64,000 nt of DNA from Caulobacter rhizosphaerae (GCF_010977555.1 NZ_CP048815.1:4022501-4086500); one strand, 5' to 3'. Numbered from the stretch's first letter, positions 18,839 through 28,325 are shown. Notes: generated by a model from the sequence alone, not told the origin. Translations and numbers: made by a program.

Positions 18839-19534
18839 ATGTTGCTCAAGGACAAGGTCGTGCTGGTGATCAACGCCGAGCTTCCGGTGGGCAAGGCCAT
18901 CGCGATCGACTGCGCCCGTCACGGCGCCCACGTGGCGATCAACGCCGATCCGATGACAAGGCAAGCGGCCGAGATCCTCTCGGCGATCGCCGCATTGGGC
19001 CGCCGCGGCTACTGCGTCGAAGGCCAGGCGCTTGAGGCGAGCAGCGCCCGAGCGCTTGTCGCCGACGTCGTCCAAGCCCTTGGCCGTTTCGACGTGCTGA
19101 TCAGTTGCGCGGCCGTCGCGCCGCCCCACGACTTTCTGACCACCCCGGCCGACGCCTTCCAGCGCGCCGTCAAGGTGGGGGTCACCGGGACCTACGCCGC
19201 CCTGCAGGCCGCCGCGCGCCAGATGATCGCGCAGGGCTGGGGCGGGGCGATCATCGCGGTCAACACCGAGCCGCCCGGCCAAGCCTTCAACGCGATCGCC
19301 TACGCCGAAACCCAGGACTTGATGCAGATGTGGGCCGACACCCTGCGCAAGGACGAGGTTCGTTGCAACATGGTGCGTCTGGATGCGCCGCGGGCCCAAG
19401 CCGGCGCCGACCTGACCGCGTTCGACGAGTTGACGGGTCCGGTGGTTTTCCTGGCCTCGGATTTGGCCAGGAACGTCTCGGGCACCACCATCCGCGTCGG
19501 CGATGGGGCTCCGCTCGCCATGGTGACCGCGTGA
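18839..19534 (+). CDS. SDR-fold protein with degenerate catalytic motifs
   Basis: 231-aa protein with the overall SDR pattern: N-terminal VVLVINAELPVGKAIA where the glycine-rich TGxxxGIG should be, LISCAAVAPP in place of NNAG, and AYAETQD where YxxxK is expected. The Tyr is kept but the catalytic Lys is replaced. Loss of both the nucleotide-binding glycines and the lysine suggests it no longer works as a normal dehydrogenase; a binding or regulatory role is possible. AGGAAG precedes the ATG. Its stop overlaps the GTG of the second IclR gene, so the three genes are one unit. Confidence 0.8.
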   Translation: MLLKDKVVLVINAELPVGKAIAIDCARHGAHVAINADPMTRQAAEILSAIAALGRRGYCVEGQALEASSARALVADVVQALGRFDVLISCAAVAPPHDFLTTPADAFQRAVKVGVTGTYAALQAAARQMIAQGWGGAIIAVNTEPPGQAFNAIAYAETQDLMQMWADTLRKDEVRCNMVRLDAPRAQAGADLTAFDELTGPVVFLASDLARNVSGTTIRVGDGAPLAMVTA

Positions 19535-20328
19535 CGGACGCCAGCCCCCAGGACGCGGGCGGTCAAGGCGCGCAGACCCTGATGCGCGGCCTGGATGTTT
19601 TGGACATCGTCGCCCAGAACGGCCCGATCGCCCTTCGGGACCTGATCGATCGGATCGGACTGTCGCGCAGCACCACCCATCGGCTCGCCAGCGCTCTAGT
19701 CGAGCGAGGCATGTTGCGGCTCGAGAACCAGGGTTATGTCCTGGGCTCCAAGCTGCTTTGGCTCGACGCTCAGGCCCGTGACGCGCTGTCGCTGCCGGCC
19801 GTGGCGCGTCCCCATCTTGAGCGCCTCGCGCGCGAGCAGTTCGACGCGGTCAATCTGGCGATCCGCGACGAACTGCTGGTGCGGTACGTCGATCAGGTTC
19901 GCGGCTCGCGGCGGATCGAAGTCCGATCAGTGATCGGCGAAACCCGCCCCTTGGCGTCGACCGGCCTGGGCAAGGCCCTGATGCTCGACGAGGGCGAAGG
20001 CGCCTGGCGCGCGGCCTACCGAAGAGCCAAGCGCGACACGCACGCGGCCGAATCCGAAGAGGCTTTCGTGGCCCGGATGGCGACCTATCGGGACCTGGGC
20101 GTCACCTTCGACATCGAGGAGAACGAGGACCGCGTTCGGTGCGTGGCCGCGCCGATCCGTGGCGCCAGCGGCCGGATCATCGGCGCGCTCAGCCTCTCCA
20201 GCCTGCCTCAGTACATGGACGACGCGCGCATGAGGGCGCTCGTTCGACCGGTCCGAGCCGTCGGCGAGGCGATCGGCCTCGACCTCGGCTGGAGCCAGCA
20301 AGGTCGGCAGGACGGTCGGAGCCACTAG
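19531..20328 (+). CDS. IclR-family transcriptional regulator (second of two)
   Basis: 265-aa regulator, start GTG overlapping the SDR stop (GTGA). The HTH lies at about residues 30-70 (LRDLIDRIGLSRSTTHRLAS) and the effector domain has LASTGLGKALML, DIEENEDRVRCVAAPIRG and LSLSSLPQYMDDARM. These blocks match the first IclR protein closely, so the pair arose by duplication around or before insertion of the SDR gene. Frame and overlap exclude the longer shadow frame that begins at 19105. Ligand and targets are unknown. Confidence 0.9.
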   Translation: MTDASPQDAGGQGAQTLMRGLDVLDIVAQNGPIALRDLIDRIGLSRSTTHRLASALVERGMLRLENQGYVLGSKLLWLDAQARDALSLPAVARPHLERLAREQFDAVNLAIRDELLVRYVDQVRGSRRIEVRSVIGETRPLASTGLGKALMLDEGEGAWRAAYRRAKRDTHAAESEEAFVARMATYRDLGVTFDIEENEDRVRCVAAPIRGASGRIIGALSLSSLPQYMDDARMRALVRPVRAVGEAIGLDLGWSQQGRQDGRSH

Positions 20329-20440
20329 TCCAAGGCTCCGGGCCCGCGCCCGGCGACCCACCCCCATGCCGCTTTCCAAGACGCCTGTCGCCAACCGGTG
20401 GCGGTCCTCGCTTGGCGGCGATGATTTGAGGAAACGAACG

Positions 20441-21406
20441 ATGTCGAAGTTTGGATTTCTGGTGCTGCTTCTGGGCCTCGCCGCCGGCGCGCAGGCTCAA
20501 GCTCAGGCTCAGCCGCCGCGGACATTGACGTCCGATGCGCCCACGCCCGCGGCGCTCGGCTCGGAGACCTATCGCCTTTGGCCAGGCCTCGCGCCGGGCG
20601 CGACGGAAGCCACCGTGGAGGCGACGCCGACCCTCACCCTCTATCGCCCGCAATTTCCGCGCCCTGACGGGGCCTCGGTGGTGATCGCCCCGGGCGGAGC
20701 CTATATCGGCCTGGCCGCACGGCTCGAAGGCGTAGAGCCCGCCGCCTGGTTCACCGCGCGCGGGATCACCGCTTTCGTGCTCACCTACCGGGTCGGGCCC
20801 AAGGCGCGCCTGCCGATCCCCTTGGCGGATGGCGCCCGGGCGATCCGCTTTGTCAGGTCCCACGCCCATGATTTTGACCTCGATCCCAACCGCATCGGCA
20901 TGATGGGGTTCTCGGCCGGAGGCCATCTGGCGGCGACGACGGCCGTGGACGCCACGCCGGGGCAGGCCCAGGCGCAAGACCCCGTCGAGCGGGCCAGCAG
21001 CCGCCCCGACTTCCTGGTCCTGGTCTATCCGTGGCTCGAAGGCGCCAAGCTGCGGCCCGACGGAACGTCTTCCTACTGCGACTTCGCCAAGCTGGTCGGC
21101 CCGGCTTGCGAGCCGAGCGCATATGCCAGGTTCGCCCCCCTGGCCCATGTCAGCGCACAGGCCCCGCCGACCTTCATCTTCCATACGACGAACGACGAGC
21201 TGGTTCCTGTCGGGGGAAGCGCGAGGTTCTACCAGGCGCTCGTCGATCATGGCGTCCCGGCTGAATTCCACGCGTTCGCGGAGGGCCGTCACGGCGCTGG
21301 ACTGGGCGGTGCGAGCGCGGTCCTGCAAACCTGGCCCGCCCTGCTGGATCTGTGGCTGCGCGCCAAGGGGCTGATAGAGCCTGCCCCGGTTCAGCCAGGC
21401 CAGTAG
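20441..21406 (+). CDS. Exported alpha/beta-hydrolase, acetyl(xylan) esterase-like
   Basis: 321-aa esterase with a signal peptide (FGFLVLLLGLAAGAQAQAQA). The fold shows VVIAPGGAYIGLA (oxyanion region), the nucleophile elbow GFSAGGHLA, Asp in HTTNDELVP and His in AEGRHGAGL: a full Ser-Asp-His triad. Such proteins deacetylate oligosaccharides or act on small esters in the periplasm. The start at 20441 is supported by TGAGGAAACG upstream and the signal peptide. It lies 112 bases after the second IclR gene on the same strand and may share its transcript. Confidence 0.88.
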   Translation: MSKFGFLVLLLGLAAGAQAQAQAQPPRTLTSDAPTPAALGSETYRLWPGLAPGATEATVEATPTLTLYRPQFPRPDGASVVIAPGGAYIGLAARLEGVEPAAWFTARGITAFVLTYRVGPKARLPIPLADGARAIRFVRSHAHDFDLDPNRIGMMGFSAGGHLAATTAVDATPGQAQAQDPVERASSRPDFLVLVYPWLEGAKLRPDGTSSYCDFAKLVGPACEPSAYARFAPLAHVSAQAPPTFIFHTTNDELVPVGGSARFYQALVDHGVPAEFHAFAEGRHGAGLGGASAVLQTWPALLDLWLRAKGLIEPAPVQPGQ

Positions 21407-21409
21407 ATC

Positions 21410-21488
21410 GCTTTTTGGGGAGCGAATCTGCTCCCCAGATATTCCCCAGAAACGTCCCGAAAAGGAGCGAATAGTCGCCCCAAAAAGC
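21410..21488. repeat. Nested inverted repeat downstream of the esterase gene
   Basis: The outer arms GCTTTTTGGGG (21410-21420) and CCCCAAAAAGC (21478-21488) are complementary. Inside lies a perfect hairpin GGGGAGC / GCTCCCC (21417-21423 with 21430-21436). It may act as a terminator after the esterase gene or be an element remnant. Confidence 0.55.
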
Positions 21489-21866
21489 TGAAGGGCGGTT
21501 GCCCGAGCGCAACGATCATGACCGCTCCCACAGCCGCGAGACGCCGCGAATTTCTGTCCTGGCCGATCGTCGGCGCGCGGCGCTTGGTTTTGGCAACTGG
21601 CAGGCCAGTAAGGGAATTTCGCCTCTTGCGCGTCCTGAGGAGCCGGGCTATACGCCGCTCCTCTCGCGACGAGGTCCATGTTTTGGGCACGCGATTGGGA
21701 TGCTTAGCTCAGCGGGAGAGCACCTCGTTCACACCGAGGGGGTCGCAGGTTCAATCCCTGCAGCATCCACCAAAATTTCCCCAACAAACCAAGTCACTCT
21801 CGAAATCGCCGCGCCGCACGCCTGCCTAAGGCGGCGCTTGCTCCCCGATATTACCCAAAACGACCA
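21429..21866. repeat. Degenerate direct repeats flanking tRNA-Val
   Basis: TGCTCCCCAGATATTCCCC (from 21429) and TGCTCCCCGATATTACCC (from about 21840) match over roughly 28 bases with small gaps, one on each side of the tRNA gene. They may be remnants of an integration site. No integrase is seen. Confidence 0.35.
21698..21772 (+). tRNA. tRNA-Val (anticodon CAC)
   Basis: 75 bases including an encoded CCA. The acceptor stem GGATGCT / AGCATCC is perfect. The D arm begins TAGCTCAGC. The anticodon stem CCTCG / CGAGG encloses loop TTCACAC, giving anticodon CAC for valine. The T loop GGTTCAATCC is canonical. Confidence 0.96.
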
Positions 21867-22020
21867 TTTTCCCGTAACATCTCCTACTGAACACGCGCCC
21901 TACGGTCCGCACACGGGTATCGCGAACCTTTCCGAGGTCATTGACGGCGCGCGCGATGGCCGTGGACGGCAAGCTCGCAGCGGAAGACCTTCAAGCCCTT
22001 CCACAAAGGTCAAGATCCCC

Positions 22021-22929
22021 ATGCTGTTTGGCCGTTCAGACTTGGCGGACTTTTCGTATTTCCTCGTGACCGCCAAGCACCGGAGCTTTCGCCGCGCGGC
22101 GCTGGAGCTGGGGATCAGCGCATCGGCGCTAAGCCACGCCATCAAGGGTCTAGAGTCCCGCCTAGGCGTGCGCTTGCTCAACCGCACCAACCGCAGCGTG
22201 ACCTTGACCGCCGCCGGCGAGCAATTGCAGTCGGCGATCAGCTCGCCGTTCGAAGAGATCGGACAGGCCGTGGAGGACCTCAATCGGTTCCGGGACGGAC
22301 CCTCCGGTCGCATCAGGCTGAACGTGCCGACCGACGCGGCCACCTTGTTGCTCGCACCTGTCCTGCCCGCCTTCGTTGATCGGTACCCCGATATCGAGAT
22401 CGACGTCGCCGTCAGCAATCAGATGATCGACGTGATCGACGGCGGGTTCGACGCGGGCATACGCTATGGCGGCACCGTGCCCGAGGACATGATCACCCAG
22501 CGCCTTTCGGCCGACCTGCGCTGGGTGGTGGCGGGCTCGCCGACCTATCTTGACCGGTTCGGCGCGCCCGAGCATCCCGATGACCTCCATCAGCATCGTT
22601 GCCTGCGGTTTCGCTTGGGCGACGAGCGCATGTATCGCTGGGAATTCGAACGTGACGGCGAAGAGATCCTGATCACCGCGCCGGGAAGCCTGGTCCTCGA
22701 CGAGTCGGGGTTCATCCTGTCCCTGATGGTGGGCGGCGCCGGTCTCATGTACGCGCCGCAAGCCGTCGTCGCGCCCTTGGTGGCGCAAGGCAAGGCCAGG
22801 CTCGTGCTTGAGGATTGGATGACGCCCGGGCCCGGCTTCCACATCTACTACTCAAGTCGCCGGCACGTTCCGGTGGGCCTGCGGCTGTTGATCGAGCTGA
22901 TCCGCGAAATGCGTCCCCTCGGCCTTTAG
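22021..22929 (+). CDS. LysR-family transcriptional regulator
   Basis: 302-aa regulator. Residues 1-60 are the LysR HTH (FRRAALELGISASALSHAIK, then RLGVRLLNRTNRSVTLT). The rest is a periplasmic-binding-protein-like effector domain of the AaeR/DsdC-like group (RIRLNVPTDAA, DAGIRYGG). It lies 226 bases upstream of the aldehyde oxidoreductase genes on the same strand, so it may regulate them, although LysR genes more often sit divergent to their targets. The ribosome site is weak. A longer reading frame runs through the tRNA and is not credible. Confidence 0.9.
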   Translation: MLFGRSDLADFSYFLVTAKHRSFRRAALELGISASALSHAIKGLESRLGVRLLNRTNRSVTLTAAGEQLQSAISSPFEEIGQAVEDLNRFRDGPSGRIRLNVPTDAATLLLAPVLPAFVDRYPDIEIDVAVSNQMIDVIDGGFDAGIRYGGTVPEDMITQRLSADLRWVVAGSPTYLDRFGAPEHPDDLHQHRCLRFRLGDERMYRWEFERDGEEILITAPGSLVLDESGFILSLMVGGAGLMYAPQAVVAPLVAQGKARLVLEDWMTPGPGFHIYYSSRRHVPVGLRLLIELIREMRPLGL

Positions 22930-23155
22930 CCGCGCGGCGGGTTCCGGAAGCTCGATATCGGCCGCGCGCGAACCCTCGCGCGATCGCGACGGTGAATTTA
23001 CCTCATCGCGTCGTCAACCTCCGCGCACCTAACCACCGGCGGCCAGCAGCGTTAGACTCCCGGCGAGAGCGCCCGGCTCGTTCTCCCCAAGCCTGCCGCT
23101 GAGCGTCTCATCCGGGAGACTGCTCTTGGGTCGGCAAAGAGGACCCGAACGCCAC

Positions 23156-23788
23156 ATGCCTCCCACCGACCTCCCCTCGATTTCCCGCCGTGACCTGATG
23201 GTCGTGGGCGCAGCCTCGGCCGCGGCGTCAGCGTCGCCCCTGAACGCGAACGCCGCCTCAAACCCCGACGCGCCGGTCCTCGCCAGGGTTTCGATCGACA
23301 TCAACGGCAAGCGCCAGACGCTGGAGCTCGACACCCGCACGACGCTGCTGGACGCCTTGCGCGAACACCTCAAGCTCACCGGAACCAAGAAGGGGTGCGA
23401 TCACGGCCAGTGCGGCGCTTGCACGGTGATCGTGGAAGGCCGGCGGATCAACGCCTGCCTTTCGCTGGCGGTGATGCACGAGGGCGACAAGGTCACCACG
23501 ATCGAGGGCCTGGGCCAGCCAGACCGCCTGCACCCGATGCAGGCCGCCTTCGTCAAGCACGACGGCTACCAATGCGGCTACTGCACCCCCGGCCAGATCT
23601 GCTCGGCGGTCGCGGTGCTCAACGAAATCAAGGCCGGCGTTCCAAGCCATGTCACCGCCGACCTCAACGCCTCCCTGAAGGTCACCGAGGCTGAACTGCG
23701 TGAGCGGATGAGCGGCAACATCTGCCGTTGCGGGGCCTATTCCAACATCATCGAGGCGATCAGCGAAGTGTCGGAGAGGACGGCATGA
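23156..23788 (+). CDS. paoA: Molybdenum aldehyde oxidoreductase, [2Fe-2S] subunit (PaoA-like)
   Basis: 210-aa subunit carrying two [2Fe-2S] clusters. The plant-ferredoxin-type motif [11 protein letters not shown] is followed by the second-cluster motif [11 protein letters not shown] with CRCGAYSN. The N-terminus has a Tat signal ([17 protein letters not shown]), so the folded complex should be exported to the periplasm, as E. coli PaoABC is. Electrons pass from the Mo site through these clusters to FAD. The ATG at 23156 lies about 12 bases after AGAGGA. Its stop overlaps the start of the FAD subunit (ATGA). Confidence 0.92.
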   Translation: MPPTDLPSISRRDLMVVGAASAAASASPLNANAASNPDAPVLARVSIDINGKRQTLELDTRTTLLDALREHLKLTGTKKGCDHGQCGACTVIVEGRRINACLSLAVMHEGDKVTTIEGLGQPDRLHPMQAAFVKHDGYQCGYCTPGQICSAVAVLNEIKAGVPSHVTADLNASLKVTEAELRERMSGNICRCGAYSNIIEAISEVSERTA

Positions 23789-24735
23789 AGCCCTTCAGCT
23801 ACGAGCGGGCCCGCACCCCCAAGGACGCCGCCGCCATCGCCGCGCGCACGCCGGGGGCCAAGTTCATCGCCGGCGGCACCAACCTGCTCGACCTGATGAA
23901 GTTGCAGATCGAGACGCCCGGACATCTGATCGACGTCAACGGCCTGGCGCTCGACAAGATCGAAGCGACCCCGGCCGGCGGCCTGCGGATCGGCGCCCTG
24001 GTCCGCAACACCGACATGGCCGCCGATCGGCGCGTGCGCCGCGACTATGGCGTGCTGAGCCGAGCCTTGCTGGCGGGCGCTTCGGGTCAACTGCGCAACA
24101 AGGCCACGACCGCGGGCAATCTCCTGCAGCGCACCCGTTGCCCTTATTTCTACGACACCAACATGCCGTGCAATAAGCGCAATCCCGGCGCGGGCTGCTC
24201 GGCCATCGGGGGCGCGACGCGCGCTCAGGCCGTTCTCGGGACCAGCGACGCCTGCATCGCCACCCATCCCAGCGACATGGCCATCGCCTTGCGCGTGCTG
24301 GACGCCACGGTGGAGACGGTGGCGCCCGACGGCGCGACCCGCTCCATCGCGATGGCCGACTTCCATCGTCTGCCGGGCAGCACCCCGCACCTGGAGACAG
24401 CCCTGGCTCCCGGTGAACTGATTACGGCGGTCACCCTGCCCCGGCCCATCGGCGGGACCCATGGCTATCACAAGGTCCGCGACCGAGCGTCCTACGCCTT
24501 CGCTCTGGTTTCGGTGGCCACGATCGTCCAGCCAGACGGCTCGGGTCGTGTGGCGCTCGGCGGCGTGGCCCATAGGCCCTGGCGGGTCGAGGCGGCCGAA
24601 AGCCAGATGCCGCGGGGCGCCAAGGCGGTCTCCGAAGCCCTGCTCGCCGGCGCCAAGACGACGCCGGACAACGCCTTCAAGCTAACGTTGGTCGAGCGCA
24701 CGCTCGGCGCGGCGCTGGCGCAAGCCCGAGCCTGA
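23785..24735 (+). CDS. paoB: Molybdenum aldehyde oxidoreductase, FAD subunit (PaoB-like)
   Basis: 316-aa FAD-binding subunit (E. coli PaoB is 318 aa). FAD loop [15 protein letters not shown] at about residue 30 and the second nucleotide-binding part [17 protein letters not shown]. Between them and the C-terminal domain is a cysteine-rich insertion, [20 protein letters not shown] then a Cys. In PaoB the equivalent insertion binds a [4Fe-4S] cluster, so the same is expected. The start overlaps the PaoA stop. It has no signal peptide and would be carried through Tat by PaoA. Confidence 0.92.
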   Translation: MKPFSYERARTPKDAAAIAARTPGAKFIAGGTNLLDLMKLQIETPGHLIDVNGLALDKIEATPAGGLRIGALVRNTDMAADRRVRRDYGVLSRALLAGASGQLRNKATTAGNLLQRTRCPYFYDTNMPCNKRNPGAGCSAIGGATRAQAVLGTSDACIATHPSDMAIALRVLDATVETVAPDGATRSIAMADFHRLPGSTPHLETALAPGELITAVTLPRPIGGTHGYHKVRDRASYAFALVSVATIVQPDGSGRVALGGVAHRPWRVEAAESQMPRGAKAVSEALLAGAKTTPDNAFKLTLVERTLGAALAQARA

Positions 24736-24740
24736 CGCCC

Positions 24741-26933
24741 ATGAAGTTCGACACGCCCGCCACCACCAATCCGATCGATCAGCTGAAGATCATCGGCAAG
24801 TCCACCGACCGGATCGACGGTCCGTACAAGACCAGCGGCCTGGCGACCTACGCCTATGAACATCACGATGTCGCCGCCAACCCCGCCTACGGCTTCGTGA
24901 TCGGCGCGGCGATCGCCAAGGGCAGGATCGCCGCGATGGACAAGAGCAGGGCTCTGGCCGCGCCGGGCGTCCTGGCCATTGTCGACGCCGCCAACGCCGG
25001 CAAGCTTGGCAAGGGCAACTTCAACACCGCGAAACTGCTCGGCGGCCCCGAGATCGACCACTATCACCAAGCCGTTGCGATCGTGGTGGCCGAGACCTTC
25101 GAGCAGGCTCGCGCCGCCGCGGCGCTCGTGAAGATCGACTATGTTCGCGCCGAGGGCCGCTTCGACCTGGCTCAGGCCAAGGCGGGCGCGACCAAACCCA
25201 AGGGCGGCGCGGACGCCGTCGTGGGCGACTTCACCGCCGCCTTCGCCACCGCGCCCGTGCAGTTGGACGAGACCTACGCCACGCCCGACCAGAGCCATGC
25301 GATGATGGAACCGCATGCTTCGATCGCCATCTGGCAAGGCGACAAGCTGACCTTGTGGACCTCCAACCAGATGATCAACTGGAGCGCTGGCGACGTGGCC
25401 AGGACGCTGGGCATTCCCCAGGCGAACGTGCGCCTGGTGTCGCCGTTCATTGGCGGCGGGTTCGGCGCCAAGCTTTTCGTCCGCTCCGACGCCATCCTGG
25501 CCGCGCTCGGCGCTCGCGCCGCCCGCCGCCCGGTGAAGCTGGCCCTGACCCGCCCCCTGATCTTCAACAACACCACCCACCGACCCGCCACGATCCAGCG
25601 CATACGCCTGGGCGCGACCAAGGCGGGCATGCTCACGGCCATCGGCCATGAGAACTGGTCAGGCGATCTGCCAGGCGGCGGCCCCGAGGACGCCGTGCAG
25701 CAGACCCGCCTGCTCTATGCCGGCGCCAATCGCCTGTTGACGACCCGCCTGGCGGTGCTCGACCTGCCCGAAGGCAACGCCATGCGCGCGCCCGGCGAGG
25801 CGCCCGGCCTGATGGCCCTTGAGATGGCTATGGACGAGCTGGCCGATAAGCTCGGCCTTGATCCCGTCCAGCTGCGCATCCTCAACGACACCCAGGTCGA
25901 TCCGGAAAAACCCGAGCGCTCCTTCTCCCAACGACAGTTGATCCAGTGCCTGCGGACCGGCGCTGAGACCTTCGGCTGGGACAAACGCCGCGCGCCGGGT
26001 CAGACCCGAGATGGACGCTGGCTGGTCGGCATGGGCGTGGCCGCCGCCTTCCGCAACAACCTCTCCATGACGTCGGCCGCGCGGGTGCGGCTGGACAAGG
26101 ACGGTTTGGTGACGGTCGAGACCGACATGACCGACATCGGCACCGGCAGCTACACGATCATCGCCCAGACCGCCGCCGAAGTGATGGGCGTGCCGCTCGA
26201 TCGGGTGGCCGTGAAGCTGGGCGACTCCGCTTTCCCGGTCTCGTCAGGCTCCGGCGGCCAATGGGGGGCCAACAGCTCGACCGCCGGCGTCTACGCCGCC
26301 TGCGTCAAGCTGCGCGAAATGGTGGCGCGGAAATTGGGGCTGGACCCGGCCCTGGCGCAATTTTCCGACGGCAAGGTCAGCGCCGGCGCACGTAGCAGCC
26401 CCCTGGCGGAGGCCGCCCGCGAGGCCGGCTTGGTCGCGGAGGACAAGATGGAGTATGGCGACCTGGCCAAGACTCATCAGGTGTCGACCTTTGGCGCGCA
26501 CTTCGTCGAGGTCGGGGTCGATGCGGTCACCGGCGAGATCCGCATCCGGCGGATGCTGGCGGTCTGCGCGGCCGGACGGATCTTGAACCCCAAGTCGGCC
26601 CGCAGCCAAGTGCTCGGCGGCATGACCATGGGAGCCGGCGGCGCCCTGATGGAAGAGCTGGTCGTCGACAAGCGCCTGGGATTCTTCGTCAACCACGACT
26701 TGGCCGGATACGAAGTGCCCGTGCACGCCGACATTCCGCACCAGGAGGTGATTTTCCTGGAGGAGACGGATCCGATGTCCTCGCCGATGAAGGCCAAGGG
26801 CGTCGGGGAATTGGGGATCTGCGGGGTCGCCGCCGCGATCGCCAACGCCGTCCATAACGCCACCGGCGTGCGCGTGCGCCACTATCCGATCACGTTGGAC
26901 AAGCTGCTGGACGGCTTGCCCCAGCTCGCCTAG
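24741..26933 (+). CDS. paoC: Molybdenum aldehyde oxidoreductase, molybdopterin subunit (PaoC-like)
   Basis: 730-aa catalytic subunit (PaoC is 732 aa) of the xanthine oxidase family, oxidising aldehydes to carboxylic acids at a molybdenum-cytosine-dinucleotide centre. Visible are the N-terminal RIDGPYKTSGLATYAYEH, the Moco segments FIGGGFGAKLF and GSGGQWGANSS, and the C-terminal GVGELG loop with the catalytic Glu. It starts five bases after the paoB stop. The physiological aldehyde is unknown; E. coli PaoABC handles aromatic aldehydes. No paoD-type insertion chaperone gene follows. Confidence 0.92.
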   Translation: MKFDTPATTNPIDQLKIIGKSTDRIDGPYKTSGLATYAYEHHDVAANPAYGFVIGAAIAKGRIAAMDKSRALAAPGVLAIVDAANAGKLGKGNFNTAKLLGGPEIDHYHQAVAIVVAETFEQARAAAALVKIDYVRAEGRFDLAQAKAGATKPKGGADAVVGDFTAAFATAPVQLDETYATPDQSHAMMEPHASIAIWQGDKLTLWTSNQMINWSAGDVARTLGIPQANVRLVSPFIGGGFGAKLFVRSDAILAALGARAARRPVKLALTRPLIFNNTTHRPATIQRIRLGATKAGMLTAIGHENWSGDLPGGGPEDAVQQTRLLYAGANRLLTTRLAVLDLPEGNAMRAPGEAPGLMALEMAMDELADKLGLDPVQLRILNDTQVDPEKPERSFSQRQLIQCLRTGAETFGWDKRRAPGQTRDGRWLVGMGVAAAFRNNLSMTSAARVRLDKDGLVTVETDMTDIGTGSYTIIAQTAAEVMGVPLDRVAVKLGDSAFPVSSGSGGQWGANSSTAGVYAACVKLREMVARKLGLDPALAQFSDGKVSAGARSSPLAEAAREAGLVAEDKMEYGDLAKTHQVSTFGAHFVEVGVDAVTGEIRIRRMLAVCAAGRILNPKSARSQVLGGMTMGAGGALMEELVVDKRLGFFVNHDLAGYEVPVHADIPHQEVIFLEETDPMSSPMKAKGVGELGICGVAAAIANAVHNATGVRVRHYPITLDKLLDGLPQLA

Positions 26934-26939
26934 CGCGCC

Positions 26940-26994
26940 CCTTCCCAAGCCTTGTCGGGCCGGCCCCAACGCCGCCTCGACAAGGCTTGGAAGC
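26940..26994. terminator. Long hairpin after paoC
   Basis: CCAAGCCTTGTCG (26945-26957) pairs perfectly with CGACAAGGCTTGG (26978-26990) across a 20-base loop and extends by CTTC/GAAG with a bulge. It begins about ten bases past the paoC stop. There is no T-tract on the plus strand, so it is a probable Rho-assisted or processing structure ending the operon. Confidence 0.55.
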
Positions 26995-27110
26995 CAGAGG
27001 TTCGCGACTTGGCCACGACGCCACCGTCCCAGCCATGATGAGCAGAACTCACCGCCCCGATTAGGTCGCGGCGGATCGACCCTCCAGGCCAAAGACCTAT
27101 TTTCCGCACC

Positions 27111-28325
27111 ATGACGACACACGCCGCCACCGCTCCGCTGCCCGACGAGGACGCCCAAGCCGGAGGCGGCTGGAGCGCCGTCTTCGCCCTGACGCTGTGC
27201 GTCGCGACCTTGATCGCGTCGGAATTCATGCCGGTCAGCCTGCTGACGCCGATCGCCGCGGACCTGCGCCTCAGCGAGGGCCTGGCCGGCCAGGCGATCT
27301 CGATCTCCGGCCTTTTCGCCGTCATCACCAGCCTGGCCGTCGGCCGGGTCGCGCACGTCGACCGCCGCGCCCTGCTGCTGGGCCTGACCGGGCTGATGGG
27401 CGTCTCCGGCCTGCTGGTGGCGCTGGCTCCCAACGCGCCGCTGTTCATGGTCGGGCGCGCGCTGATCGGCGTGGTCATCGGCGGCTTCTGGTCGCTGTCG
27501 GCGGCGACCGTCATGCGGCTGGTTCCCGGCAAGGATGTCCCGCGCGCCCTGGCGGTGCTGAACGGCGGCAACGCCCTGGCGACGATGATCGCCGCGCCGC
27601 TGGGCAGCTATCTTGGCCAGTTCATCGGCTGGCGCGGGGCCTTCTTCCTGGTCGTCCCGCTGGCCCTGGCGACCTTCGCCTGGCAGTGGCTGTCGATGCC
27701 GACGATGCGCGTCCCGGCCGGTGCGTCGTCCAGCGTGCTGGGCGTGCTGAAGCGGCCGCGCGCCAAGGCCGGCCTGCTGGGCATGGCCCTGCTGTTCGCC
27801 GGCCAGTTCTCGCTGTTCACCTATCTGCGGCCGTTCCTCGAACAGGTCGTCCACCTGAACGCCTCGGCCCTGTCGTTCGTCCTGTTGGCGATGGGCGTGG
27901 CGGGCCTGGCCGGCACGGCGCTGATCGGCCGCGTGATCGGCAAGGGCCTGCGCCGCGTGCTGATCGCCGCGCCGCTGCTGATGGCGGCCACGGCCCTGGC
28001 CCTGCTCGTCGCCGGCGCCTCGCCTCCGGCTACAGCGATCCTGCTGATGGGCTGGGGCTTGGTAGGGACCGCCCTGCCGGTCGCCTGGTGGACCTGGCTG
28101 GCCCGCACGCTGCCTGAAGACACGGACGCCGGCGGCGGCCTGATGGTGGCGGTGATCCAACTGGCCATCACCCTGGGCGCGGCCGGCGGCGGCCTGCTGT
28201 TCGACGCCGGCGGCTATCGCGCCACCTTCGCGGCCAGCGCGATCCTGCTGGCCGCCGCCACCATCGCCGGAGCCTTCAGCGCGCCCCGTTCTTCCCCTAC
28301 GCCACGAGGCGCCCATGCGACCTGA
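27111..28325 (+). CDS. MFS exporter, DHA1 family (NepI/AraJ-like)
   Basis: 404-aa inner-membrane transporter with twelve predicted hydrophobic segments. The N-terminal IASEFMPVSLLTPIAADLR stretch and the following SEGLAGQAISISG resemble the purine-nucleoside exporter NepI and sugar exporters of the same group. GRALIGVVIGGFWSLSAA is the motif C-like region. The substrate cannot be set from sequence. The stop overlaps a small frame at 28315. It lies upstream of an aldo/keto reductase gene on the same strand. Confidence 0.85.
   Translation: MTTHAATAPLPDEDAQAGGGWSAVFALTLCVATLIASEFMPVSLLTPIAADLRLSEGLAGQAISISGLFAVITSLAVGRVAHVDRRALLLGLTGLMGVSGLLVALAPNAPLFMVGRALIGVVIGGFWSLSAATVMRLVPGKDVPRALAVLNGGNALATMIAAPLGSYLGQFIGWRGAFFLVVPLALATFAWQWLSMPTMRVPAGASSSVLGVLKRPRAKAGLLGMALLFAGQFSLFTYLRPFLEQVVHLNASALSFVLLAMGVAGLAGTALIGRVIGKGLRRVLIAAPLLMAATALALLVAGASPPATAILLMGWGLVGTALPVAWWTWLARTLPEDTDAGGGLMVAVIQLAITLGAAGGGLLFDAGGYRATFAASAILLAAATIAGAFSAPRSSPTPRGAHAT

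Larger units (their letters stand above)
21407..22020. other. Intergenic region containing tRNA-Val and repeats
   Basis: A 614-base stretch with no credible protein gene. It contains a structured inverted repeat (21410-21488), tRNA-Val (21698-21772), a degenerate direct repeat on either side of the tRNA, and the leader of the LysR gene. Confidence 0.55.
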
